Assembly (NCBI GenBank): GCA_021324265.1
Contig: JAJPJK010000002.1
Coordinates: 40,622-104,621 of the forward strand
Direction: 5' to 3'
DNA from: Thermoproteota archaeon
Lineage (GTDB): Archaea; Thermoproteota; Thermoprotei; Gearchaeales; Gearchaeaceae
DNA: 64,000 nucleotides
Below are positions 33,248 to 42,903 of the stretch, piece by piece. Made by a program: the position numbers and the translations under genes. Below the pieces are notes generated by a model. That model did no database searches. It was not told the DNA's origin and saw only the letters and a program-made list of their open reading frames with translations. Each line of letters starts with the position of its first letter. Position 1 is the stretch's first letter.

Positions 33248-35894
33248 TTTTAGCTAAAAGCAATTTCTCTAAATCTTCTTGGTTCATTTTCAATTTCTTA
33301 AGTATTGCTGAATGCAATTCCTTTAGTTTTTTCCTTCTATCCTTCATCAGTATCACGTCCGCCTCTCCGAATGTTATTAGAGTGTGTGAAAAAGGCGAAG
33401 GTATTTTTGTGGTGATGAGCTCATATTTTATGTGCCCTTTCTTAATCATTTCAAGGATTTCCTTAGCCCTAGGGAGATCCATTATGTCTTCCAAGATCTC
33501 TCTGAATGTCTCTTCGATGACAGGAAAGTTGGGATCTATTTTTTTGCATGCTTCGAGTAAGATTTGTGAGTTCAGTTGTTGCTTATTTACGCTTATCTTA
33601 TAGCCTTTGTAATTCCTCAAGACTAGAAAGCTTCTAGTTGAATTATGTCTGAATTTTCTCTTCATGAGTTCAGTCGTTTCTAAATTTTCTCTTAAGAAGT
33701 TTTCAAGATTTGCCTCAAATATTTCATTGAATAATTCCCTAACCAAGGATTCTTTAAATGCAATGAATACCTTCTGTGGAACAATCAAGGAGAAACCATT
33801 ATCATGTACCATGGTACCAATATCTACCTCAAATTTTTTGCTTAGTGCGATCGCAAAAATCCTGGCTAAGGCATCGTTCGTCCTTCTTCCGTATAGAGCA
33901 TGGAATATTATATGATGCCTTCCTTCAAGGTCTGTAGTCTTTTCTATTAACAAAAGTTTCGAATTAGGAATTCTTCTGACGTAAAGATATTGTTCAAGGA
34001 AGTATGCTTTCATAGCTTTCTTTGAATGCTCATCTACAGGAAGCTCATCTATTAGATCGCCGAAATCCTCGTTTTTCTTTAATCTTTCGAATATCTTAAG
34101 TCTTAGATCTCCTATTCTCATGGCGAGGTCAAAGTTTAGCGGTAATTGTTCAGAAAACCACGGTGGAATAGTAGGTGCTTCATTTTCTGTTCTTTCGACA
34201 TAACATCTCATTCCTTTGCTATGTGAAAATCTGTAAGTTCTTCCCCCTAATACAAATACATCACCTCTCTTCAATCTCATAAGGAATTCTTCCTCGATAT
34301 TTCCTATCCATTTTTTCTCAGGCAACAAAAAAACATCTACAGAAACTTCATCAGGAATTGTTCCTAAGTTTAAGAAGTAAATTGTTCGTACATATCTTCC
34401 TCTTTTGCCAAACATCCCATCTGCTTCATCAAACCAGATTTTCCCATAAACTTTTCTTGCATTAAGCTCAACATAATGTCCAGCTAAATATTTCAATAGT
34501 TTAATAAAAGTCTCTTTCTCTAAGTCCTTATAAGGATAAGCTCTCCTTATTACTCGAAGTGCTTCATCAACATTCCATTTTTTATTTATGGCCATGCCAA
34601 CTATGTGTTGTGCTAATACGTCAAGGCAATTTCTTGGCATGTAAAAGCGATCAAGTAATCTCTTTTTCGCGTAATGTAACATAACAGCGCATTCTACTAG
34701 ATCATCTCTATTCATTACTATTATGCGGCCTATTGAAACATCTTGGAACTTATGGCCACTTCTCCCTATTCTTTGTATCGCTCTTGTTATGGACTTCGGA
34801 GAACCGAGTTGAACCACGGCCTTTATGTATCCTATGTCTATACCCAATTCTAGGCTCGTAGATGAAACGACAGCCTTAAGCAATCCCTGTTTTAATCTCT
34901 CTTCGACATCAAGCCTTATAATTCTTGAAAGCGATCCGTGATGGGCTGCGATATCTTCATCGGTGTACTTGAACTTTTTTTTGAGATTAAATACGACTCT
35001 CTCAGTTCCGCTCCTAGTATTTGTGAATATAAGTAAAGTTGGGTATTTTTCTATCATTTCGTGAAGGATTTCATACATGCGATTTTCTATTTTATCATCT
35101 GGCGTATAGATTAGGTCTTCCACAGGTGACATCACCAATAAATCATACTGTTTTTCCCATGAGACATCTACGATCCAGCACTCTCTGAAGTTTCCTTCAT
35201 CATCTATTCCCATCAAAAATTTTGCAGCTTCTTCAAGAGGATGCAATGTCGCGCCGAGGCCAATTCTTATGAAATCTCTTCCAACAAGTTCCCTTAATCT
35301 TTCTAGCGATAGAGCTAAGTGTACGCCTCTTTTGTTGTTTGCGAGTTCATGAATTTCATCTATGATAACGTATTTTACATTTTTTATTTTCTCCGCGAAC
35401 TTGGGTGAGTTTAATATGATTGCTAAACTCTCTGGAGTGGTAACCAATATATGAGGAGGCTTTTTAAGCTGTTTTTGCTTTTCCGTAGGTGGTACATCAC
35501 CGCTTCTTACTGCAACTCTAATTTCAGGGATTTGTATTCCGTCTTTTTCAATCATTGCTTTTATTTCGCTTAGAGGTTCGCTCAAATTCTTCTTTATATC
35601 GTTATTAAGCGCTTTAAGCGGTGAAACATAAATGCAATAAACCTCATCTTTCAATTCATTCTTAAGTGCCTTATCGAATAACTTTGATATTATTACTAAA
35701 AATGCCGATAGCGTTTTCCCTGAGCCTGTTGGAGCAGTAATCAATATACTTTTATCTTCACTTAGGAGTTTGAATGAATAATATTGTGGAGGGGTTAAAT
35801 CATCGAATTTGTTTTCGAACCATTTTCTAACATAAGGATTCAAGCTACTGAGATTATCTTCCTTACTGTATTTACCAAGTGGGTATCTGAACAT
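33240..35894 (-). CDS. lhr: Lhr-type ATP-dependent helicase
   Basis: An 884-aa superfamily-2 helicase with TPPQYYSFKLL, motif I ITAPTGSGKT, motif II YVIIDEIHELANNKRG, HHGSLSR and the motif VI region QRIGRSGHK. The C-terminal third is the Lhr-core winged-helix and beta-barrel module (GKIWFDEADGMFGKRGRYVR, FHALYGRRTNDALARIFA). Lhr-core proteins unwind RNA-DNA hybrids and forks. Length is normal for archaeal Lhr-core. Confidence 0.94.
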   Translation of the reverse strand: MFRYPLGKYSKEDNLSSLNPYVRKWFENKFDDLTPPQYYSFKLLSEDKSILITAPTGSGKTLSAFLVIISKLFDKALKNELKDEVYCIYVSPLKALNNDIKKNLSEPLSEIKAMIEKDGIQIPEIRVAVRSGDVPPTEKQKQLKKPPHILVTTPESLAIILNSPKFAEKIKNVKYVIIDEIHELANNKRGVHLALSLERLRELVGRDFIRIGLGATLHPLEEAAKFLMGIDDEGNFRECWIVDVSWEKQYDLLVMSPVEDLIYTPDDKIENRMYEILHEMIEKYPTLLIFTNTRSGTERVVFNLKKKFKYTDEDIAAHHGSLSRIIRLDVEERLKQGLLKAVVSSTSLELGIDIGYIKAVVQLGSPKSITRAIQRIGRSGHKFQDVSIGRIIVMNRDDLVECAVMLHYAKKRLLDRFYMPRNCLDVLAQHIVGMAINKKWNVDEALRVIRRAYPYKDLEKETFIKLLKYLAGHYVELNARKVYGKIWFDEADGMFGKRGRYVRTIYFLNLGTIPDEVSVDVFLLPEKKWIGNIEEEFLMRLKRGDVFVLGGRTYRFSHSKGMRCYVERTENEAPTIPPWFSEQLPLNFDLAMRIGDLRLKIFERLKKNEDFGDLIDELPVDEHSKKAMKAYFLEQYLYVRRIPNSKLLLIEKTTDLEGRHHIIFHALYGRRTNDALARIFAIALSKKFEVDIGTMVHDNGFSLIVPQKVFIAFKESLVRELFNEIFEANLENFLRENLETTELMKRKFRHNSTRSFLVLRNYKGYKISVNKQQLNSQILLEACKKIDPNFPVIEETFREILEDIMDLPRAKEILEMIKKGHIKYELITTKIPSPFSHTLITFGEADVILMKDRRKKLKELHSAILKKLKMNQEDLEKLLLAKIS

Positions 35895-36011
35895 TACGGT
35901 TAATTAATTACTTCTAAACCCAATAAATAGGTTGCATTCAGCGCTTAATTTTCATCTAGTATCGTTGATTGGTATAATTCTGTTTAAATTTTCCTTAGTT
36001 CATTTAAGATT

Positions 36012-37430
36012 GTGAGAACTTTAGTTATACTGCTAGTAGGCTTTATTGTTCTGCAGTTGTTATTTACGCAAACCTTAGTCTATTCAACAAATGCTCAGGA
36101 TAATACATTTCTATCTTCTTCTAGTCTTTCGCGTTTCATAATATATCAAGCTAGTGCAACCGATCCTTGTTCTACAGTAATGAAAACCATAAACGTCACC
36201 GATTATGGATTATCGCCTCAAGGACATTTCAGGCTTCTTTCAGATTCATCGCTCATCTTGAATTCAACGTTCATTAATAAAATCAAAGATATGGCTGAAA
36301 TGGCGTATTCAGCGTTAGTCAATTTCTTCAATGCAACTCCTTACGATCAGGATCATAGCGGCATTATAGATATATTGATCGCTAATTTGAATGAAAAATA
36401 TGGTAGCGGTGTTTTCATTGCAGGTTATACAATTCCTGGCAGCGATCCCAATGGTATGAGCATTGAGTATTTAGATGCCAACTATCTTTTGACATCTTCT
36501 TACTTAGATGTCTATACAACTATTGCTCATGAGATGTTTCACCTTATTCAAGCTTCCATATTCAATCTCTCACAGCACGCTGACTGGGTTGTTGAGGGTA
36601 CTGCTGTTTTCGCAAGTGACTACGCCATCAAAGGCTATTCTCCTTTACAAGATTCTATTTACTTAGCTACTGATCATTTTAATGAGTCGCTCAATACTCC
36701 CGAGGCATGTCTTAGCTTGGATGTGTATATCGCTGATTATGTAATTGCGCCTACGTTCTTTGAGTTTTTGGCAGAACAGTATGGCCTCAGTATTATTCCA
36801 AAATTCATTCATAAATTGGCTCATGAAAATGATACTCAAGCATTGCAAGATGTTACCAATTCAACCATGGGCGAGCTGTTTTCACGGTTTGCTGTATGGA
36901 ATTACCTTGGTCTCTATAAGGGTACGAATTATACATTTGAAAATGTATCAGTTAGCGCTAGCCCTATGGTAACTTTAAACCTAGGCTCGAGCTACGAACA
37001 TACTATTTTACCGTTTTCAATTAATTACATTGAGCTCGTCCCAACTTCTTCATTGATATATATAAGTCATGAAGGCAAGTTAAATTTCGCATTAATAAAA
37101 TTGAAATCAAATTTGGGAAAAATTCTGGCCTATGAAGTTTCTTATATCAGTAATGAGACTATGATTTATGTATCAAATAGTTCAGATTATAATCGTATAA
37201 TATTGGCTATTGTGAATGTCGGAAACGATAAGTTTAATTATACAATTAGTTACATGCCTTCAAACATATCAGTTATTACTTTAACCACAACCAAAACTAT
37301 CGCTTCAAATGCCCAAGCATCTTATCTTTACGTAATTATTTTATTATTTGCTGTAGCATTCATTGTTACCCTAGCGCTTTTCTTGCATGCTAGACAATCA
37401 GTTAACAAAGCCTCCTCTCAAGAAACATAA
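36012..37430 (+). CDS. Surface-anchored HExxH metalloprotease
   Basis: A 472-aa exported protein. A signal peptide (1-28) is followed by a zinc-protease domain with H173-E174-x2-H177 (IAHEMFHLIQ) and a third ligand E195 in VVEGTAVFAS. About 15 N-x-S/T sequons suit surface glycosylation. A C-terminal transmembrane helix (about 437-460) anchors it. The HExxH plus downstream glutamate defines the gluzincin type; a named family is not clear. The start is GTG with TTTAAATT centred 25.5 nt upstream (leaderless). Confidence 0.75.
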   Translation: MRTLVILLVGFIVLQLLFTQTLVYSTNAQDNTFLSSSSLSRFIIYQASATDPCSTVMKTINVTDYGLSPQGHFRLLSDSSLILNSTFINKIKDMAEMAYSALVNFFNATPYDQDHSGIIDILIANLNEKYGSGVFIAGYTIPGSDPNGMSIEYLDANYLLTSSYLDVYTTIAHEMFHLIQASIFNLSQHADWVVEGTAVFASDYAIKGYSPLQDSIYLATDHFNESLNTPEACLSLDVYIADYVIAPTFFEFLAEQYGLSIIPKFIHKLAHENDTQALQDVTNSTMGELFSRFAVWNYLGLYKGTNYTFENVSVSASPMVTLNLGSSYEHTILPFSINYIELVPTSSLIYISHEGKLNFALIKLKSNLGKILAYEVSYISNETMIYVSNSSDYNRIILAIVNVGNDKFNYTISYMPSNISVITLTTTKTIASNAQASYLYVIILLFAVAFIVTLALFLHARQSVNKASSQET

Positions 37431-38214
37431 GCTTGGCGGTTAACTTTTGAATTTCATCTTCGCTTAAACCAATTAATGTTAACGTCTCAGAAATTTTTTT
37501 ATCGATTTCAACATAGAAAAGATCTACATTTCCTTTAGTATTATCTATTAGTGCTAATAACGCATCTCTCATGTGTTGATCCGAAAGCTTAAAAGCACTT
37601 AACAATAGTTCTGAGCCTATTGTGGCCTCAAAAAGTTTCTCACTCGTAATTTTTTCATTGCTCATAAATTCAACAAAAACCCTTTTGGAAATGAGCTCGG
37701 TTTGCTTAGAATATTTGCTCTCTGTTATGAGCGAAATTATTTCTGACTTGTTAGAGTGTTTTTCCAAAAACTCAAGTATTGCGTAATATATATTTTCAAG
37801 GTAAATGTTTGCGAGGATATATTGCCTTATGGGCTGAAAATTCTTCACGACATTAAGCCCTAGTTCTATCGTAGTAGAACCTTGAACAGTTAAGTTATAG
37901 CGATTTGCGAACTCATTTAGAATGCAAAGTTTCATCATATCTTCATATAGCTTTATTGATTCAGCCAGTTTTGTCTTCACATTAAGTTCTGAATTCAATA
38001 TGTTTTCTCTCATCTTGGCCAGTGCATTTCTAGCCTGATATACGTAAGCTAGATAAATTTGAAGTCTATCGAAGATTGGAGACTTGAGTAGTTCTGTTAA
38101 TTTTATGTATAAGCTAGAATTTAGAATCAATTCGCTAGGGATTTCGAAAAGTTCTACTTTGTTTTCATTGGAGATGAATTCGAGTTCAGTCTTAATCCAG
38201 TTGCTATACTTCAT
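37402..38214 (-). CDS. Uncharacterised all-helical protein
   Basis: A 270-aa protein without signal peptide or membrane segment. It appears almost entirely helical and contains runs such as IYLAYVYQARNALAKMRENI and LAESIKLYEDMMKLCILNEF. I do not recognise a family. It lies 3 nt from a cupin gene, which is 17 nt from a CitG-like gene, all on the minus strand, so the three may form an operon. The 3' end overlaps the convergent metalloprotease by 29 nt, the longest such overlap in the window. Confidence 0.65.
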   Translation of the reverse strand: MKYSNWIKTELEFISNENKVELFEIPSELILNSSLYIKLTELLKSPIFDRLQIYLAYVYQARNALAKMRENILNSELNVKTKLAESIKLYEDMMKLCILNEFANRYNLTVQGSTTIELGLNVVKNFQPIRQYILANIYLENIYYAILEFLEKHSNKSEIISLITESKYSKQTELISKRVFVEFMSNEKITSEKLFEATIGSELLLSAFKLSDQHMRDALLALIDNTKGNVDLFYVEIDKKISETLTLIGLSEDEIQKLTAKLMFLERRLC

Positions 38215-38217
38215 AAG

Positions 38218-38613
38218 CTATGCTCTTATCTTAATCTTATTCTCTATTTCCTCGCTATATAAGATTTCATTACCTCTAAAGCAGAAGAATTCAAGAATTG
38301 ATTCGCCTGTATTTATGATTTGATGTGGCTCATTTGCTTTAATGAATATAACATCATTTGCTTTGATCTGTTTTGTAGTAGGTTTTCCTTCCTCAATAGT
38401 TAAAATTGCTCCTTTACCCTTTGAGATTATGAGTATATGTTCGTAGTTGTGGACATCATAGGGAGTCATACCGCCAGGCTCAATTCTGTAATATCTAAGG
38501 AAAAATCTCATCGAACCAAACCTTTCATCTATCACTTTCTTTCTCACAACTTTTTGTGCACCTCTCTCGTTGAAACTCTCAAATTCAATTTGATCTAGCG
38601 ATCTAATTATCAT
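38218..38613 (-). CDS. Cupin-domain protein
   Basis: A 131-aa single-domain cupin. Motif 1 reads PYDVHNYEHILIISKGKGAI and motif 2 reads NDVIFIKANEPHQIINTG. The two histidines and glutamate of motif 1 (H..E.H) and the histidine of motif 2 are present, so it can bind a metal. Small cupins have many roles; none is indicated beyond its place between the unknown helical gene and the CitG-like gene. Confidence 0.85.
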   Translation of the reverse strand: MIIRSLDQIEFESFNERGAQKVVRKKVIDERFGSMRFFLRYYRIEPGGMTPYDVHNYEHILIISKGKGAILTIEEGKPTTKQIKANDVIFIKANEPHQIINTGESILEFFCFRGNEILYSEEIENKIKIRA

Positions 38614-38630
38614 TGAAGTCTATTCAGCTA

Positions 38631-39545
38631 TCAAATATATTTCTTTGATCCTTCAATCAAGAAAAGAAGGTAAAGTGAAGCAACTAATAGATCTGCCGTC
38701 GTACCTGCTGTATAGCCTAGCGGTTCGAATTCCTTATCTATCTTGTCTGCAATTTGCTCGAAACTGAGTTTATTAGCTAAAAGTTCTGAAGCAACTTTCC
38801 TTACTTTTTCTGCAGCATCTTTTCCGAATTTTCTATAAATATGGGAATCTGTTCTCTTACTCATCAAATAAATGAACGTTGCTAGTGCAGCTTTGCTTAG
38901 TTCCATTTTTTGCAACATTTTCAAAAGCATAGGATAGCTATCATTGAATGTTATTTCAAAATAACTACAGTATTCGTAAGCTATCCAATCGAATTCCTTT
39001 GCAACTTCCATAAAGTTTATCGGTTTTGCTTTCTTATCTCTTACCTCTTTTATCCAACTTACATTATTCAAATCAAATTCTTTGACATTTACAAGCCAAG
39101 TAGGTTGCGTCAAAAGAATTGCTTTCCCTATATTAACTGAATCCTTATAGCTAGAGTTTTCTAAAACATCTTTGATTGCGATTCTTAGATTTTCTATATC
39201 TATTTTGAGATTTTTCCTATAGCAATATGAACTAGCCGTAATTAGTGGTGTAAGTAAAAGTATCGATCCAAGGCTTGTGTTGCCCGCTGATTGTGTACTT
39301 AGCATCGTCTTCGTAGCTTCAAATATTCTTTTGCCTATCCTGAAATTACCAGAATAACCATCTTCAAATGAATGGGCAAAATTCATGGCCAGATAACTAG
39401 CAGTGGCTAAAAAGTTTTCGAAACTTAGATTCTTTCTTTTCTTATTTTTTGTTACAGCTAGAGGCTTATTTTCGATACTAGCTTCAAATGTAAGCGCAAG
39501 GATCGCGGAGCCAACGACGTTATTCTTAATTTCTTTTTTTTCCAT
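38631..39545 (-). CDS. CitG/MdcB-like triphosphoribosyl-dephospho-CoA synthase family protein
   Basis: A 304-aa helical protein of COG1767: TQSAGNTSLGSILLLTPL and the C-terminal GYTAGTTADLLVASLYLLF are family signatures. Bacterial CitG makes the prosthetic-group precursor of citrate or malonate lyase from dephospho-CoA and ATP. No citrate or malonate lyase is seen here, and archaeal members often lack them, so the substrate may differ. The usual early motif of histidine followed by acidic residues is weakly matched by NFAHSFEDGYSGN. Confidence 0.72.
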   Translation of the reverse strand: MEKKEIKNNVVGSAILALTFEASIENKPLAVTKNKKRKNLSFENFLATASYLAMNFAHSFEDGYSGNFRIGKRIFEATKTMLSTQSAGNTSLGSILLLTPLITASSYCYRKNLKIDIENLRIAIKDVLENSSYKDSVNIGKAILLTQPTWLVNVKEFDLNNVSWIKEVRDKKAKPINFMEVAKEFDWIAYEYCSYFEITFNDSYPMLLKMLQKMELSKAALATFIYLMSKRTDSHIYRKFGKDAAEKVRKVASELLANKLSFEQIADKIDKEFEPLGYTAGTTADLLVASLYLLFLIEGSKKYI

Positions 39546-39651
39546 TAGGTAAAGAATTCTTACAAGCTTATGAGTTTAAAAATACATTGGTATTTAGGTT
39601 TTTTGGAATTTAGAAAGTTTATATTTTGGCTAAAGAATAGAAACATGCTGT

Positions 39652-42183
39652 ATGGTTAAACCTATAAGTATCGCATTATCGAAAGAACTTGAAGAGTTAT
39701 CTAACAAAATGTTTCGGATGTTTGAGAACCCAGAAGAAAAGATTGTATCCATACTTGGCAAAGATCGAATCGAAGTTTTCAGGAAGGTGTACTTTGCAAT
39801 GTTGGACTTGCTTAAAAATGGTTCGCTACCTATTCACCCAGATTATCTTTCGGGTAATGAATTAGCACAAGCAATTTACGAGAAGAAATACTTTCTGAAA
39901 GATCTTGAAGGGAATTTAATAGAAAAAAGACCTGAACACTTATTTTTGAGAGTTGCCTCATTCATAGCAAGTGCAGAGACAAACTTTGAAAATGCTCTCA
40001 AGTTTGCGAAGCTCTTCTACTTCATAATGTATGAAGGATATTTCATGCCTGCTGGAAGGGTTCTTGCCGGTGCAGGAGATCTTTACAGAACTAAGACGCT
40101 GGCCAACTGTTTCGTATCTATGATACAAGATGATAGTATAGAGGCTATATATAACGCTGCGTACGAAGCTGCTAGGACATATTCATATGGAGGAGGGATA
40201 GGTATCGATATATCATGTCTTCGTCCTAGAGGAGCCAGAATTCATAACGCAGCGATAACATCTACAGGTAGCGTTAGCTTCATGGAGCTCTATTCACTTA
40301 CTACTGGGTTAATAGGCCAGGAGGGAAGGAGAGGTGCCTTAATGCTTACTATAGATGTAAAGCATCCTGATGTTTTTGATTTCATAAAATGCAAGCAAGT
40401 TCCTAACTGGGTAACATCTCAGATAGTTGATCAACTCAAAATGACGAATTTGTTTAATGAAAAGCAACTCGCTGAGATTGAAAGACAAGTCAGGGAAAAC
40501 ACACAGGTGAGATTTGCTAACATAAGCATAAAGGCAAGCAATGAGTTCATGCGGGCTGTAGAGGAACAAATAACTTATGGTGCTAACAAAATCCTCGTAT
40601 ATAAGAAAAAAGTCAAGGGCAAAGTGAATAGGCTAGATAACATTAAGGATGTGCACTATTCATATGGAATACCTTCAAAGGACATAAACAACTATGCATT
40701 GCTTAAAGTATTCGACAAAATCGAAGAATTGAATGAGTTCCTTGCAATTGAATGCAATCTTCAAATCAATGAAGCCGATTTGAAGAATCCCTATAAGCGT
40801 GATGTATATGGAGATTTTGTAATCGAGTTACCGAATAAAGACTATGATTTAGCAATTAGATATTCTGGTGATTTCTTGCTCTATTTCTCCTCTGATAAGA
40901 CAGGAGAGATGAGGAGATTGATAAAGGCAAGGGAAATATGGAATATGTTCATTGAATCCAATTACAAGACAGCCGAGCCTGGAATAATGTTTTGGGATAG
41001 GATGAAATATTATTCACCATCCGATTATGCTGGTTTCCCAATCGTTACTACGAATCCTTGTGCAGAAGTGCCTCTTGAGGATGGTGGAGCATGTAATTTA
41101 GGTTCAATAAATCTCTCTAGATTTGTAGATGAGCCTTTCTCAAGCTTTGCTAAAATAAACCTTAAGAAGTTGAAGCGCGCAGTTAAGATAGCAATTCGCT
41201 TCATGGATAATGTGATTGAGTGGAATATCTTATTGCATCCATTACCAAAGCAGCGAGAAGCGAGCAAAAACACGAGAAGAATAGGTTTAGGAGTCATGGG
41301 TATAGCTGATATGTTCTATGAATTGGGAATAGATTATGATAGTCCAGAGGCCCTTAGGATACTAGATAGAGTTATGTACGTAATAGCCAATTCAGCATAC
41401 TACACATCAGCCATACTTGCGAAAGAAAAAGGAAAGCTAAACATAAATTATGAAAGATATCTGGAAAATCCATACATCAAGGAAGCTATTAGTGATAAGA
41501 TTAGAGAAAAAATAAGGAAATATGGGATCAGAAATATTGCTTTGTTATCCATAGCTCCGACTGGTACTATATCGAACATTGTGAAATCTTTTGAATATGA
41601 AGGTAAGAACTACATAGGCGTGAGCGGAGGCATAGAACCTGTTTTTGATATGTACTATCTAAGGCGAACCGAATCTTTCAGTAGGAACGTTTTATTCAAG
41701 GTATTTCATAGCACTATTCAGGCTTATATCGATATCAAAAAGCTAAATAATGCTGTGCAAGATGCAAAAGATGTCAATGAATTGAAGAAGATATTGCCTC
41801 CGTTCTTCTTCAAAACTGCACATGTTTTGGATGTATATAAAAGGATAGAGATCCAGGCGATCGCTCAAAGGTATGTAGACCATAGTATATCTTCAACGAT
41901 CAACTTGCCAGAAGATATACATCCTGAAACACTATCTAAAATCTATTTCTATGCATGGAAGGCTGGTTTGAAAAGCGTAACTATATACAGAGAAGGGAGC
42001 AGATTCCCAATACTAAGCAGGGTAAAGGAAAAAAGCAAATTTGAGGAATACAAGGATAAATTCTTTGAAATAAAGGTTGGGGATAAAACTATGGTTGCAA
42101 AAGGTGATGAAGTCATAGAGCTACCAGATGGAACTTTATCTACTCCCTATCACATTTTACAAAGTAGGGGGTTGATCCAATGA
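39652..42183 (+). CDS. nrdJ: Class II (B12-dependent) ribonucleotide reductase, catalytic part
   Basis: An 843-aa large subunit with the three active-site cysteines: C153 (LANCFVS), C470 in NPCAEVPLEDGG with N468/E472, and C481 (CNLGSINL). PTGTISNI binds phosphate. There is no ferritin-like R2 gene, and the organisation suits an adenosylcobalamin enzyme that reduces ribonucleotides. It lacks the C-terminal TSCPD and zinc-finger domain that ends most NrdJ proteins; that domain is encoded by the next gene, joined by an ATGA overlap. A TTTATATT box lies about 30 nt upstream. Confidence 0.92.
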   Translation: MVKPISIALSKELEELSNKMFRMFENPEEKIVSILGKDRIEVFRKVYFAMLDLLKNGSLPIHPDYLSGNELAQAIYEKKYFLKDLEGNLIEKRPEHLFLRVASFIASAETNFENALKFAKLFYFIMYEGYFMPAGRVLAGAGDLYRTKTLANCFVSMIQDDSIEAIYNAAYEAARTYSYGGGIGIDISCLRPRGARIHNAAITSTGSVSFMELYSLTTGLIGQEGRRGALMLTIDVKHPDVFDFIKCKQVPNWVTSQIVDQLKMTNLFNEKQLAEIERQVRENTQVRFANISIKASNEFMRAVEEQITYGANKILVYKKKVKGKVNRLDNIKDVHYSYGIPSKDINNYALLKVFDKIEELNEFLAIECNLQINEADLKNPYKRDVYGDFVIELPNKDYDLAIRYSGDFLLYFSSDKTGEMRRLIKAREIWNMFIESNYKTAEPGIMFWDRMKYYSPSDYAGFPIVTTNPCAEVPLEDGGACNLGSINLSRFVDEPFSSFAKINLKKLKRAVKIAIRFMDNVIEWNILLHPLPKQREASKNTRRIGLGVMGIADMFYELGIDYDSPEALRILDRVMYVIANSAYYTSAILAKEKGKLNINYERYLENPYIKEAISDKIREKIRKYGIRNIALLSIAPTGTISNIVKSFEYEGKNYIGVSGGIEPVFDMYYLRRTESFSRNVLFKVFHSTIQAYIDIKKLNNAVQDAKDVNELKKILPPFFFKTAHVLDVYKRIEIQAIAQRYVDHSISSTINLPEDIHPETLSKIYFYAWKAGLKSVTIYREGSRFPILSRVKEKSKFEEYKDKFFEIKVGDKTMVAKGDEVIELPDGTLSTPYHILQSRGLIQ

Positions 42184-42881
42184 TCAAGCTTGACTCATTT
42201 GAATTTGAGATAAAAGAGATAAAGAAGAAAACTGAGCAGGAAGTAGTCGCTCAGAAAGAAAAACAACAGATAGCGCCTTTAGAAAGACCATATTGCTTAG
42301 ATGGTAAGATATATAAGCTCAAGAGCAGATTTGTAGCCCATTCCATATTCATTACCATTGGCTATATAAAGGATGGTAATAAAGTAAGACCCTTCGAGAT
42401 ATTCATAAATAGCAAGGACCTTTCAAGAGCAGCAGAGTTTACAATGTTGACAAGGCTTCTATCAGCTATCTTCAGACGTTTCGAAGATCCTGTCTTCATC
42501 CTTGAAGAATTGAGAAGCGTATATGATCCTAACAGGATAGGTTACTGGATAACACTCGATGAGAAAGGTGAAAAAAGAAGATATATTCACTCACTCTATG
42601 GAGAAATCGCAGAAGTCATAGAACAATTCTTTAGAGAGATGGGAATCATGAAGGATTCTGATTATCAAATGAGCGAAAATGTTTTTCAAAGCAATACAGA
42701 AATACAAGTGAAGCCTAAGTTTGAAGAGTTAGACCTTCAAGAAAAGGCTAAGGGTGATGGAACCATTGAGGAATTGAATCTTTTCCAGATATGTCCTGTG
42801 TGCAATTTAAGAACACTTAAAATTGAAGGAGGTTGCTATACCTGCATCAATCCTGAGTGTGGTTACACTCGTTGCGGTTAA
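42180..42881 (+). CDS. NrdJ C-terminal module as a separate protein (TSCPD plus zinc ribbon)
   Basis: A 233-aa protein. Residues about 45-150 follow the TSCPD domain: FITIGYIKDGNKVRPFEIFI, then a helix FTMLTRLLSAIFRRF and a helix LEELRSV. The C-terminus (CPVCNLRTLKIEGGCYTCINPECGYTRC) is the cysteine-rich tail that in full-length class II reductases passes electrons to the active site. The split resembles NrdJa/NrdJb of some Pseudomonas. The ATGA overlap with nrdJ would keep the two at equal levels. Confidence 0.82.
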   Translation: MIKLDSFEFEIKEIKKKTEQEVVAQKEKQQIAPLERPYCLDGKIYKLKSRFVAHSIFITIGYIKDGNKVRPFEIFINSKDLSRAAEFTMLTRLLSAIFRRFEDPVFILEELRSVYDPNRIGYWITLDEKGEKRRYIHSLYGEIAEVIEQFFREMGIMKDSDYQMSENVFQSNTEIQVKPKFEELDLQEKAKGDGTIEELNLFQICPVCNLRTLKIEGGCYTCINPECGYTRCG

Positions 42882-42903
42882 GAATAGCTTTTTCTTCTCA
42901 TGA

